From contig CADAES010000001.1 in NCBI GenBank assembly GCA_902786975.1, forward strand, positions 119,248 to 183,247: a stretch of 64,000 nt of DNA, written 5' to 3'. Numbering within the stretch: position 1 is the first letter of the stretch; each line of letters begins with the position of its first letter. The translations under genes and the position numbers were made by a program. The notes beneath the pieces are model-generated. The model ran no database searches. It saw only the letters and a program-made list of their open reading frames with translations, and was not told the DNA's origin. The DNA comes from an uncultured Ruminococcus sp. (GTDB lineage Bacteria; Bacillota; Clostridia; Oscillospirales; Ruminococcaceae). This document shows, one piece after another, positions 49,493 through 58,689 of the stretch.

Positions 49493-51646
49493 ATGAAAAA
49501 GGTATTTGGTATCAAGCTCGGCGGACTTCATCAGAAGATACTAAACCTTGTCCTTATCTTTATGCTTGCAATGGTTGCTGTGTTTGCGTCGGTATCGTTC
49601 TATCAGAGCAGAAAGCTCGCAAAGACGGTCAACGAAGCCAACGAAAAACAGGAGCAGTCTATAAAGCAGGTCTCGGGAGAAACGATGCAGCAGGTCGTCG
49701 ACGGCACGATGGTCAAAACGACAGCGCTTCAGGCGTATATCGCAGACGATATGTTTGCCGACACCAAAAGCAGCGTTATGACTTTGCAGACTCTTGCAAA
49801 GGGGCTGTTTGAGCACAAGGACAGCGTTAAGCCGCATTCGTTCAGCCCTCCCGATGCGCTGAACGAGGGCAAGGTCACAGCACAGGTGCTTTGGGAAAGC
49901 GGCGTCGATTATGCACATTCGGAGTACCTCGGGATCGCATCGTACATGAGCGATACAATGATAGCTATGCTCCAGAATTCGCCGAGGATAACCAACTGTT
50001 ATATAGGTCTTGCAGACGGAACACACCTTGCTGTCGATACACATTCGGCAAATAAATTTGACAGCAGCGGAAAGCAGCTGCCGTTCCCCGTCCGTGAAAG
50101 GCCGTGGTACAAGAATGCCGCTGAACAAAAGGAGCTTGTCTTCTCGGGCATTTCCGAGGACACCTATACGGGAAAGCTGTGCGTGACCTGCTCTGCACCC
50201 GTTTACGCAAACGGAAAGCTTGTCGGCGTCGTAGGAGCCGATCTGTTCCTCGATTCTATAGCCGATTATGTACAAAGGGCATCAAAGCAGTCAGGCGAGA
50301 TCTGCGTTGTCAGCAACAAAGGACAGGTCATATTCTCTACCGTGGAAAACGGAGAGCTGCATGTAAAGACCTCGGAAACTGCCGAGGACCTTAGAAACAG
50401 CAGCAATAAGGCGCTTGCCGAATTTGTGTCAACAGCACTCAAGGAGCAGACAAAGCTCACTGAGCTTACGATAGACGGCAAGGAGTACTATGCGGCAGGT
50501 GCGTCAATGGACACGGTCGGCTGGGCTGTGGTAACGCTCGTGGATAAGTCTGTGACACAAAAGCCTACGCAGACGATGCTTGAAGATTACGAACGCATAA
50601 ACAAGGAAGCGAGCGATTCGTTCAATGACGCTGCCTCAATGTCGGCATTGACCACTAAATGGATGATAGTCCTGCTGATGGTTCTGGGTTCTTTCAGCGC
50701 TCTGTGGATGGCAGGAAAGATAGTCAGACCGATAGAGTCCATGACCGAGGATATAGTCTGCGGAGGCCAGACGGGCAAGCTTTTTGAGATGAAGGACACC
50801 TACAAGACCAAGGACGAGATAGAGGTGCTCGCAGAGTCATTCGACGAGCTTTCCAAAAAGACCAAGGAGTATATTGAGCACATTACCAGGATAACCAAGG
50901 AAAAGGAACGTATCGGCACGGAGCTGGAGCTTGCAAGAAAGATACAGGCGGATATGCTGCCCAATATCTATCCCGCATTCCCCGACAGACCCGAGTTCGA
51001 TATCTACGCAACGATGACCCCCGCAAAGGAGGTCGGAGGCGATTTCTACGACTTCTATCTGATAGATGACGACCATCTCGGTATGGTAATGGCAGACGTT
51101 TCGGGCAAGGGCGTTCCCGCAGCGCTGTTTATGATGATGACAAGGATACTCATCAAGAACTATGCTATGATGGGCTATTCGCCCGCACAGGTGCTGGAGC
51201 AGACCAACAACACTATCTGTATGAACAATAAGGAGGATATGTTCGTAACAGTGTGGTTCGGCGTGCTTGAAATATCCACAGGAAAGATAACCGCTGCAAA
51301 TGCGGGTCACGAATTCCCGATGCTTATGAAGCCCGACGGAGATTACGAGCTGTTCAAGGACGTACACGGCTTCGTTATCGGCGGAATGGAGGGCATGAGC
51401 TACTCTGAGTATGAGATCCAGCTCGAAAAGGGCGGTATGCTCTATCTTTACACCGACGGTGTTCCCGAGGCGGAAAACAGCGAGCATCAGATGTTCGGCA
51501 CGGACAGACTGCTCCGGGCGCTGAATGACCATAAGGGTAAAGACCCGTACAAGCTGCTTGGCGATATAGCAGCCTCGGTCGGAGAATTTGTGAATGACGC
51601 AGATCAGTTCGATGACCTGACTATGCTTGCTTTGTCTTTGAAATGA
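49493..51646 (+). CDS. SpoIIE/RsbU-type serine phosphatase with dCache sensor and HAMP domain
   Basis: A 717-residue membrane receptor. A helix near 17-38 and another near 385-405 enclose an extracellular dCache domain with FPVRERPWYKNAAEQKELVFS and GVVGADLFLDSIADYV, the pattern of dCache_1 domains that bind small ligands. A HAMP domain (KIVRPIESMTEDI) and a coiled coil lead to the PP2C-like phosphatase (about 475-717) with metal-binding EVGGDFYDFYLIDDD, MADVSGKGVPAALFM and DQFDDLTMLAL. It should dephosphorylate the STAS protein when ligand binds outside. It is the sensor of the operon. GGTGAGGTGA precedes the ATG. Confidence 0.93.
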   Translation: MKKVFGIKLGGLHQKILNLVLIFMLAMVAVFASVSFYQSRKLAKTVNEANEKQEQSIKQVSGETMQQVVDGTMVKTTALQAYIADDMFADTKSSVMTLQTLAKGLFEHKDSVKPHSFSPPDALNEGKVTAQVLWESGVDYAHSEYLGIASYMSDTMIAMLQNSPRITNCYIGLADGTHLAVDTHSANKFDSSGKQLPFPVRERPWYKNAAEQKELVFSGISEDTYTGKLCVTCSAPVYANGKLVGVVGADLFLDSIADYVQRASKQSGEICVVSNKGQVIFSTVENGELHVKTSETAEDLRNSSNKALAEFVSTALKEQTKLTELTIDGKEYYAAGASMDTVGWAVVTLVDKSVTQKPTQTMLEDYERINKEASDSFNDAASMSALTTKWMIVLLMVLGSFSALWMAGKIVRPIESMTEDIVCGGQTGKLFEMKDTYKTKDEIEVLAESFDELSKKTKEYIEHITRITKEKERIGTELELARKIQADMLPNIYPAFPDRPEFDIYATMTPAKEVGGDFYDFYLIDDDHLGMVMADVSGKGVPAALFMMMTRILIKNYAMMGYSPAQVLEQTNNTICMNNKEDMFVTVWFGVLEISTGKITAANAGHEFPMLMKPDGDYELFKDVHGFVIGGMEGMSYSEYEIQLEKGGMLYLYTDGVPEAENSEHQMFGTDRLLRALNDHKGKDPYKLLGDIAASVGEFVNDADQFDDLTMLALSLK

Positions 51647-51673
51647 GCGCAGTCACTTTGAATGGAGGATACG

Positions 51674-52330
51674 ATGAAGGTTTACAGCAGCGATGTAACT
51701 ATGGATCCTTCGGGATTTGTCGTTCTTGCAGATGCCGTTCCCGAAATAGTACAGGAGATACGGTATTATTCGACCTACAATTTTATCGGCGAGCGTATAA
51801 ACGGTTACGAGGAGCCTTGTGCGCTGTTGACAGCCGAGGCTGCAAGAGCGCTGCGCTCGGTCAGCGGTGAGCTTTTTGTTCAGGGCTACCGTCTGAAGGT
51901 GTTTGATGCCTACCGTCCGGCTCGTTCCGTAAAGCAGTTCGTGCTGTGGGGGATAGAGGACAGGGATATCAGAATGAAGGAGTATTTCTATCCCGAGCTT
52001 GATAAGCAGGAGCTTTTTGTGAAGGGCTATATAGCAAGCAAGTCCAGTCACAGCAGAGGCAGCGCCGTTGACCTTACGCTGCTTGATATGAAAACGGGTA
52101 AAGAGGTCGATATGGGCAGCCCGTTTGACCTGTTCAGCGAGCTTTCTCACCCCGACTGCCGTGACGTTACACAGCAGCAGTATGAAAACAGAATGATACT
52201 GCAAGAAGCAATGGTGCGGGGCGGCTTTGAGCCGATAGACTGCGAGTGGTGGCACTTTATGCTCAAAGACGAGCCATACCCGGACACCTATTTCGATTTC
52301 CCCGTTTCAGCGGCGTATCTGAGGAAATAG
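51674..52330 (+). CDS. D-Ala-D-Ala dipeptidase (VanX-like, peptidase family M15D)
   Basis: The ATG at 51674 follows GGAGGATACG; 218 residues, no signal peptide, so it works in the cytoplasm as VanX does. Zinc ligands and catalytic residues are in place: His126 and Asp133 in SSHSRGSAVDL, Glu191 and His194 in EWWHF, and Arg81 in DAYRPARS. It hydrolyses D-alanyl-D-alanine or similar dipeptides. No VanH, VanA or VanRS gene is nearby, so vancomycin resistance is not indicated; turnover of wall precursors or a toxin-related role is more likely. It starts 27 bases after the phosphatase gene. Confidence 0.88.
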   Translation: MKVYSSDVTMDPSGFVVLADAVPEIVQEIRYYSTYNFIGERINGYEEPCALLTAEAARALRSVSGELFVQGYRLKVFDAYRPARSVKQFVLWGIEDRDIRMKEYFYPELDKQELFVKGYIASKSSHSRGSAVDLTLLDMKTGKEVDMGSPFDLFSELSHPDCRDVTQQQYENRMILQEAMVRGGFEPIDCEWWHFMLKDEPYPDTYFDFPVSAAYLRK

Positions 52331-52372
52331 CCGATTCGGGAAAGACGCATACACCAAAAAAGAGGAAGAAAA

Positions 52373-53182
52373 ATGCCCGATAAGGAATATGAAGGATACA
52401 TAAAAAACAGATATGCGCAGGCTTGCGAGATAGCGCAGACGGACAGCGGATTGATAAGAAGCTGGGAAAACCTGTACGCACTGTCGCTGGTCTTCGGCGC
52501 CGCTTCGGTAATAAACAGCAGGCTTTGCCATGAGCATCCGATAAAATTCGAGTCGCCGGAAGGTGTGCGCATCGAGATATACAATTCGTTCGCAGGAAAG
52601 ATACCGGTGATATACGCACAAAACAGAAATGATTTTGAGCAGCTCGTCATAGCCCTATCTTATGAGGACAGGCAAGCCGACGAGGATATGATAGCTCAGA
52701 TGGGCGCATCGTTCATTTCAAGCGAGAGTACAAGGTTCATGATCCTTTCGTCAAAGCCTTACAGCAATGTTTCCGCAGACGAGCTCGGGCTCGGTGAGAG
52801 CGAGTGGGCAGAAAAGTCTGTCGTTATACGCAGAAGCCACGAGTGCGTTCACTTTTTCACCAAGCAGATTTACGCAATCGCAAACAATAATCTGCACGAT
52901 GAGCTTATGGCTGACCTTATTGGTATCCACGACGCATTCGGGTATTACAAAGCCGAATGGTTCCTGCGCTTTATGGGACTTATCGGAACAAGCGGCGGAA
53001 GGCTTCGGGTCTATACGAATGGGCTGTCCGAGCAGACGACCGAGGCGGTGGCTGAAATTGCCCGAAAAGCTGCATACGGGCTTGAAAGGTGGTCTGAAAG
53101 CAAGGAGTTTGCGGAGCTTTCAAACGCAGGCAGGATAAAGCGTATGTGCGCTCTTGGGATAGAGGGAATGACAGAGCTTTAG
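52373..53182 (+). CDS. HExxH-motif protein of unknown family (possible zinc peptidase)
   Basis: A 269-residue protein that I cannot place in a family. RRSHECVHFFTKQIY near 153-167 contains HExxH (HECVH, 156-160). Sixteen residues later NLHDELMADLIGIHDAFG has the E..AD..G form that supplies the third zinc ligand in several minimal metallopeptidases. The N-terminal 120 residues are alpha/beta with no signal peptide. It is the last gene of the MATE operon, 42 bases after the dipeptidase, and is followed by a terminator. A cytoplasmic peptidase or a repressor-cleaving enzyme is possible. Function is unproven. Confidence 0.6.
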   Translation: MPDKEYEGYIKNRYAQACEIAQTDSGLIRSWENLYALSLVFGAASVINSRLCHEHPIKFESPEGVRIEIYNSFAGKIPVIYAQNRNDFEQLVIALSYEDRQADEDMIAQMGASFISSESTRFMILSSKPYSNVSADELGLGESEWAEKSVVIRRSHECVHFFTKQIYAIANNNLHDELMADLIGIHDAFGYYKAEWFLRFMGLIGTSGGRLRVYTNGLSEQTTEAVAEIARKAAYGLERWSESKEFAELSNAGRIKRMCALGIEGMTEL

Positions 53183-53206
53183 ACCCGCAAAAACCAAACA
53201 CAAAAG

Positions 53207-53240
53207 CGAAAGCCGACCCAAGCGAGGTCGGCTTTTTTGT
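53207..53240 (+). terminator. Terminator of the partner-switching/MATE operon
   Basis: AAAGCCGACC and GGTCGGCTTT with a seven-base loop and T6. Confidence 0.87.
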
Positions 53241-53358
53241 GCCGTTTGGTGCGTGCGGCGGTATGCGGTATTTGTGCGCAGATCATTTCCTGCCGGGTGC
53301 CATGCCTTTGCCGGACGCAGCCGGAACGGCTTTTGCAGGCAGTACACCTGTCCCGTTA

Positions 53359-53387
53359 TTGACAACAGGGTCAAAAGGCTTTATAAT
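53359..53387 (+). promoter_or_regulatory. Promoter of the debranching-enzyme gene
   Basis: TTGACA (53359-53364), 17 bases, TATAAT (53382-53387): full consensus, 36 bases before the start codon. Confidence 0.82.
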
Positions 53388-53423
53388 AAAAGGGGTTTTC
53401 TGTTTGAGACGTCAGGAGGATTT

Positions 53424-55505
53424 ATGGACAAGATAGATACTTTCCCTACTCACAAGATCGGTGATCTTGAATACTGCGTGGGCAGAGTTTTCCCATTCGG
53501 TGCGACTATCACCGACGGAGGAGTCAATTTCAGCATTTTTTCAAAGGAAGCGGAATCCTGTACGCTGCTTTTGTATCATCACAGCGCAGGGGAGCCGTTT
53601 GTTGAGATACCTTTCCCGCCGGAATTCCGTATCGGCAACGTCTATACGATGATGGTGTTCGGGATAAACACCGAAACGACCGAGTACGGCTACCGCTTCG
53701 ACGGGGAATACGATCCGAAAAGAGGCCTGATGTTTGATAAGACAAAGCCGCTTCTCGACCCTTACGCAAAATCTGTCTCGGGGCGAAGCGTGTGGGGCGC
53801 AGGGCGTGACAGGAGCGACCCGTTCCAGCAGCGTGGTCAGATGATCTATGAGGATTACGACTGGCAGGGAGTGACTCCGCCCGATATCCCGATGAACGAG
53901 CTTGTGATATATGAGATGCACGTCAGGGGCTTTACCCGTCACAGATCAAGCGGCGTCAAGTTCCCGGGAACGTTTGCGGCTATCTATGAAAAAATACCTT
54001 ATCTGAAAGAGCTTGGTGTGAACTGCATTGAGCTGATGCCCATATTTGAGTTCGATGAGTTCGAGAACTACCGTGAGATAAATGGCAGAAAGCTTTACAA
54101 CTACTGGGGCTATTCAACTGTTGATTTCTTTGCACCGAAAGCGGGCTATGCGGCTTCCGCACCGATAGGGCTTGAAGCGGACGAGCTTAAAAACGTGATA
54201 ATGGCGCTTCACCGCAACGGGATCGAGGTCATACTCGATGTGGTATTCAACCACACCGCAGAGGGAAACGAGAACGGACCGTATATATCATACCGTGGCA
54301 TAGACAATCGTACCTATTATCTGCTCACGCCCGACGGACAGTATTACAATTTCAGCGGCTGCGGCAACACGATGAACTGCAACAATGCCGTCGTCAGAGG
54401 CTGTATCCTCGACTGCCTGAGATACTGGGCATGGGCTTACCATATCGACGGATTCAGATTTGACCTTGCGTCTATCCTTACGAGAGACGAGAACGGCGCA
54501 CCGATGATGATGCCGCCGCTGATAGAATCTATCGCAAGAGATGCTGTGCTGGGCAGGTGTAAGCTCATCGCTGAGGCGTGGGACGCAGGCGGGCTTTACC
54601 AGGTCGGCACATTCCCCTCGTGGCGGCGCTGGTCGGAGTGGAACGGGCGCTACCGTGACTGCCTGAGAAGGTTTATCAAGGGCGGCGCAGAGCAGGCTCC
54701 CGAGCTTTATCAGAGGATAGCCGGCTCGCAGGATATGTATGACGGGCGCAGTCCCTCGGCGTCTGTAAATTTCGTTACCTGTCACGACGGATTTACGCTT
54801 TACGACCTCGTTTCGTACAACGAAAAGCACAACGAAGCAAACGGAGAGGATAACCGTGACGGCTGCTCGGACAACGACAGTTGGAACTGCGGCGCAGAGG
54901 GAGAAACGGACGACCCACAGATAAATGCACTCCGTATGCGCCAGATGCGAAACGCCCTGACGATACTGCTGACGAGCCGGGGAACTCCTATGCTGCTTTC
55001 GGGCGACGAGTTCGCCAACACGCAGTTCGGAAACAACAACGCCTACTGCCAGGATAACGAAACAGCGTGGCTGGACTGGAGCGACCTTGAAAAGCACAAG
55101 GATATCTTCGGCTATGTGAAAGCGCTGATAGCTCTGCGAAAAGCAAGCCCCGTCATCACCAGCAGGGAGTTTGACACAGCCCATAACGGTACGGGGTATC
55201 CCGAGGTGTCGTTCCATTCCTGCGAGCCATGGGCTCTGGATATGTCAGCACCGACACTTACCTTTGGCTATATGTACGCACAGGACAGAAATAAGCACGG
55301 CTGCAAAAAGGACAGCTTTATCTATGTTGCGGTCAACGCACATTGGGAAGCGCACGACTTTATGCTCCCGATAATCCCGCAGGGAATGAAATGGTACGCA
55401 GAATTCGACTCGTTCACGGACAAATTCAATATGCACAAAAAGCTAGCCGACAGAGGACCCGTAACGCTGCAAAGCCGAAGCACAGCGGTATTCATCGCAA
55501 GATAA
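53424..55505 (+). CDS. glgX: Glycogen debranching enzyme / isoamylase-type (GlgX-like, GH13)
   Basis: The ATG at 53424 (MDKIDTFPTHKIG) follows AGGAGGA; 693 residues, no signal peptide, so it acts on intracellular alpha-glucan. An N-terminal CBM48-like domain (GATITDGGVNFSIFSKEAE) is followed by the GH13 barrel: VNCIELMPIFEFDEF, EVILDVVFNHTAEGNENGP (first conserved region), GFRFDLASIL (nucleophile Asp), LIAEAWDAGGLYQ (acid Glu) and FVTCHDGFTLYDLVS (third acidic region). This is the order found in GlgX/TreX. It cleaves alpha-1,6 branches of glycogen or limit dextrins. It is transcribed alone. Confidence 0.93.
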   Translation: MDKIDTFPTHKIGDLEYCVGRVFPFGATITDGGVNFSIFSKEAESCTLLLYHHSAGEPFVEIPFPPEFRIGNVYTMMVFGINTETTEYGYRFDGEYDPKRGLMFDKTKPLLDPYAKSVSGRSVWGAGRDRSDPFQQRGQMIYEDYDWQGVTPPDIPMNELVIYEMHVRGFTRHRSSGVKFPGTFAAIYEKIPYLKELGVNCIELMPIFEFDEFENYREINGRKLYNYWGYSTVDFFAPKAGYAASAPIGLEADELKNVIMALHRNGIEVILDVVFNHTAEGNENGPYISYRGIDNRTYYLLTPDGQYYNFSGCGNTMNCNNAVVRGCILDCLRYWAWAYHIDGFRFDLASILTRDENGAPMMMPPLIESIARDAVLGRCKLIAEAWDAGGLYQVGTFPSWRRWSEWNGRYRDCLRRFIKGGAEQAPELYQRIAGSQDMYDGRSPSASVNFVTCHDGFTLYDLVSYNEKHNEANGEDNRDGCSDNDSWNCGAEGETDDPQINALRMRQMRNALTILLTSRGTPMLLSGDEFANTQFGNNNAYCQDNETAWLDWSDLEKHKDIFGYVKALIALRKASPVITSREFDTAHNGTGYPEVSFHSCEPWALDMSAPTLTFGYMYAQDRNKHGCKKDSFIYVAVNAHWEAHDFMLPIIPQGMKWYAEFDSFTDKFNMHKKLADRGPVTLQSRSTAVFIAR

Positions 55506-55555
55506 CAAAGCCGCTGCGCACTTAACAGAAATGTGACCGCACACACGCATACTGC

Positions 55556-55593
55556 ACAGAGGTAGGAGCTTTCGGCTCTTATCTCTTTTTTGC
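55556..55593 (+). terminator. Terminator of the debranching-enzyme gene
   Basis: AGAG..GGAGC and GCTC..CTCT form an interrupted stem with a TTTCG loop, followed by T6. Confidence 0.65.
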
Positions 55594-55614
55594 GTAAAAA
55601 TGCAGAAGAACCCC

Positions 55615-55643
55615 TTGAAAAATTGATACCAATGTGGTATAAT
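55615..55643 (+). promoter_or_regulatory. Promoter and operator-like dyad of the LacI-type regulator
   Basis: TTGAAA (55615-55620), 17 bases, TATAAT (55638-55643). Between the boxes lies TGATACC-AATGT-GGTAT, an inverted repeat that shares TGATAC with the sites upstream of the sucrose operon, so the regulator may control itself. Confidence 0.7.
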
Positions 55644-55680
55644 ATATGAAATCAATGTCACAGAAGGCGGAGGCTCTGTT

Positions 55681-56673
55681 ATGAATATTTCGGAATTTGC
55701 AAAGGAAGCAGGGGTTTCAGTTTCGGCGGTCAGCAGATATTTCAACGACGGATACCTTGCGGAAGATAAAAAGGAAAAGATAAAAGCTGCGCTTGAAAGG
55801 ACGGGCTATGTGCCCAGCTATTCGGCGAGAACGGTGCGCTCGAAGGTCACTAAGCTTATTGGCGTGATACTGCCCAAGCTTTCGAGCGAGAGCATCTCCC
55901 GTGTCACCGAGGGCATCAGCGAGGTGTTCGGCAAGGAGGGCTTTGAACTGCTGCTTGTCAACACGGCGAACGACTATAACCGTGAGATAAGCTCGCTGGA
56001 GCTTTTCAGGCAAAACCGTGTCGACGGCGTGATACTGCTCGCAAGCGTGTTCACCGACCTTCACCGTTCGCTGCTTGCGAAGATGAGAGTGCCTGTGGTC
56101 ATTATCGGGCAGCAGCTCAAAGGCTATAACTGCGTCTGCCACAACGACTTCGGCGCAGCCTACAGCATGACAAAGCTTATGCTCTCAAAGGGTGTGAAGC
56201 GCCCTGCGTTCATCGGCGCAAATCCCGATGACAAGGCTGCGGGAGAGGACCGCAGAAAGGGCTATGAAAGGGCTGTCGCCGAAGCGGGGCTGACGGTAGA
56301 CCCGAAATACTGCGAGACTGCGAAATTCAGTATGGAGTCGGGGTATGAAAAGGCCAAGAGGCTGTTTTCCAATCGGCTGAAGCCCGACTGCGTATTCTGC
56401 GCCACCGATAATATTGCGGCGGGCGCTATGCTCTATTTGCGTGAAAACGGCATCAGCGTCCCGAACGACGTGATGATAGGCGGGATAGGAGATTCCCGCT
56501 TCGGCAGGGTACTGTACGTGCCGCTTTCAACGGTGCACCTGCATTACAAAACAGCGGGTATCGAGGGCGCAAAGATGCTGCTCTCCGAAATGAAGTCGAG
56601 CTCGCAGGTACACAGGATACTCCAGCTTGAATACGATATCGTTGAAAGAGAATCTACCGCAAAGGAAAACTAA
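55681..56673 (+). CDS. scrR: LacI-family regulator, probably of the sucrose genes (ScrR-like)
   Basis: A 330-residue regulator. The LacI helix-turn-helix is ISEFAKEAGVSVSAVSRYFNDG at 3-24, followed by the hinge and a periplasmic-binding-like domain (GVILPKLSSESISRVTEGI, RVDGVILLASV, CVFCATDNIAAGAM, IGGIGDSRFG). It stands just upstream of sucrose PTS, hydrolase and fructokinase genes in the same orientation, hence ScrR by context; its effector is probably fructose or sucrose-6-phosphate. GGCGGAGG precedes the ATG. Confidence 0.85.
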   Translation: MNISEFAKEAGVSVSAVSRYFNDGYLAEDKKEKIKAALERTGYVPSYSARTVRSKVTKLIGVILPKLSSESISRVTEGISEVFGKEGFELLLVNTANDYNREISSLELFRQNRVDGVILLASVFTDLHRSLLAKMRVPVVIIGQQLKGYNCVCHNDFGAAYSMTKLMLSKGVKRPAFIGANPDDKAAGEDRRKGYERAVAEAGLTVDPKYCETAKFSMESGYEKAKRLFSNRLKPDCVFCATDNIAAGAMLYLRENGISVPNDVMIGGIGDSRFGRVLYVPLSTVHLHYKTAGIEGAKMLLSEMKSSSQVHRILQLEYDIVERESTAKEN

Positions 56674-56755
56674 AATCAACGTTTTGCACAAACTTATGAA
56701 GTGAAATTGTGTGAAACTAACCAAAAGCAGGCACAAAATTCTTTGTTTATGTCAA

Positions 56756-56784
56756 TAGACAGCCGCACAGAAGTATGTTATAAT
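56756..56784 (+). promoter_or_regulatory. Promoter of the sucrose PTS operon
   Basis: TAGACA (56756-56761), 17 bases, TATAAT (56779-56784). Confidence 0.6.
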
Positions 56785-56804
56785 AAAGCCACGATATGAA
56801 ATCG

Positions 56805-56825
56805 GTATCACATACTGTTTGATAC
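56805..56825. promoter_or_regulatory. Operator-like dyad GTATCA-N9-TGATAC
   Basis: A perfect six-base inverted repeat about 20 bases downstream of the -10 box. TGATAC and GTAT half-sites also occur in the regulator's own promoter, fitting one ScrR-like protein for both. Confidence 0.55.
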
Positions 56826-56864
56826 TGTTTCAGTTTGCTGTTTACTTCTGAAAGGGTGAGGACT

Positions 56865-58665
56865 ATGGATTATAACAAGTGTGCGGCGCAAATTCTCGAT
56901 GCGATAGGCGGTAAGGACAATCTTGCAAGTGCAGCCCACTGTGCAACACGTCTGAGGCTTGTCATCGCAGACAACGAAAAGGTGAAAAAATCCGTTCTGG
57001 AGAACATCGACGGCGTCAAGGGCGTATTTGAAGCGCAGGGACAGCTGCAGGTCATAATCGGAACGGGCACGGTCAACAAGGTCTACGACGAGTTTATTAA
57101 AATGGCGGGCGTTGAGGCGGCTTCAAAGGACGACGTTAAGAAAGCAGCTGCGGCAAAGGCTCCGTGGTATAAGCGTGCGGTCAAGACGCTGGGCGATATC
57201 TTCGTGCCGATAATCCCCGCTATCGTTGCAACGGGTCTGCTGTGCGGACTGCTCGGCGGTCTTTCAAGAGCCTTCCCGTCAATGGCTGATTCGCAGATTT
57301 ACAAGCTTCTGGATATTTTCTCAAATGCGGCTCTGACGTTCCTGCCGATACTTATCGCTGTAAGTGCGGCAAAGATCTTCGGTGCGAATGTTTACCTCGG
57401 CGCAGTCATTGGAATGATAATGATACACCCGAATCTGATAAATGCCTGGTCTGTCGGCGACGGCAAGGATCTTCCGACGCTGTGGTCGTGGTTCGGCTTG
57501 TGGGATATCCGCGCAACGGGCTATCAGGGTCACGTTATCCCCGTAGTTATCGCAGTTTTGCTGCTTTCGGTGATAGAAAAGAAGCTGCACAAGAAAGTCC
57601 CCGAGATGTTCGATCTGTTCGTTACACCGCTTGTATCGGTACTGATAACAGGCTTCCTCACGATGACAGTTATCGGACCTGTGTTCTCGCAGATAGAATC
57701 GTGGGTGCTTTCGGGCGCACAGTGGCTCATCTCGATACCGTTCGGCATCGGCTCGTTCCTTATGGGTGCGGCTTACGCTCCGACCACAGGGTGCGGCTGC
57801 ACTTGCGGTAGCTCTCAAAACAAGGAACAAGAAAACAAAGTCAATGGCTCTGCCCGCATCGCTCTCAGCATTTATGGGCATAACAGAGCCTGCAATATTC
57901 GGTGTGAACGTGCGCTACGTAAAACCGCTTATCGCCGGTATGGTCGGCGGTGCGTGCGGTGCGGCTGTCGCTTCGATAATGAACGTTTATGCTACCGCTA
58001 ACGGCGTAACAGGTATCTTCGGATTCCTTATCACCACCGACAGCATAGTAGGCTATCTGCTCACATTCGCTGTTGCTTCCGCAGTTGCATTCGGACTTTC
58101 GTGGATGCTTTTCAAGGACCCCGCAGAGGAGGCTGCACAGGCTGCCCCCGCTCCCGAAACGCCCGCTGAGGTACCTGCTGTTGAAGCAAAGCCCGCTGCA
58201 AGCTATGATGATAACTGCGTTTATTCGCCTCTGAAGGGCAAGGCTATCCTTATGGCGGACGTTCCCGACGAGACGTTTGCATCGGACGTTCTCGGTGTCG
58301 GTGCAGCAGTCGAGCCGACCGAGGGCAAGGTCGTAGCTCCCGCAGATGGTGAGGTAAGCACGCTGTTCGATACCCACCATGCGATAGGACTGACGCTTGA
58401 CAACGGAATGGAAATGCTTATCCACGTCGGCATAAATACCGTCGAACTCAACGGCGAGGGCTACAAGGCGCACGTCAGCGAGGGCGACAAGGTCACCAGG
58501 GGACAGACGCTGATAACCTTTGATATACCGCTTATCAAGAGCAAGGGCTATCCTGTCATCACACCTGTAATTATCACAAATCCCGATGATTACAGCGATA
58601 TCCACAAGGCAGCCGACGGCGATGTGGATTACCTCGACAAGCTGATAGAAACGGCTAAACAATGA
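56865..58665 (+). pseudogene. scrA: Sucrose-type PTS permease EIIBCA, disrupted by internal deletion and frameshift
   Basis: The ATG at 56865 follows AAAGGGTGAGG. The first frame gives EIIB (active Cys in HCATRLRLV) and most of EIIC up to SFLMGAAYAPTT near 57790, then goes out of frame and stops at 58001. The second frame resumes at QGAAALAVALKTRNKKTKSMALP near 57795 with the end of EIIC, an Ala/Pro/Glu linker and a complete EIIA (DTHHAIGLT, active His in MLIHVGINTVEL). Comparison with family memory shows that the usual TGxHHMY segment and roughly 35-45 residues between the two joints are missing. The net change is 2 modulo 3. As printed it cannot import sucrose. Confidence 0.8.
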
Positions 58666-58689
58666 TCCGAAGGACGGTGAGCCGCACTT

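Noticed and set aside
51674-52330. Vancomycin-resistance gene cluster
   Set aside because: Only a VanX-like gene is present; there is no ligase, dehydrogenase or VanRS pair nearby.
54288-55217. An open frame of 309 codons opposite the debranching enzyme
   Set aside because: The plus strand has clear GH13 motifs over the whole interval; the antisense product resembles no protein and lacks a start site.
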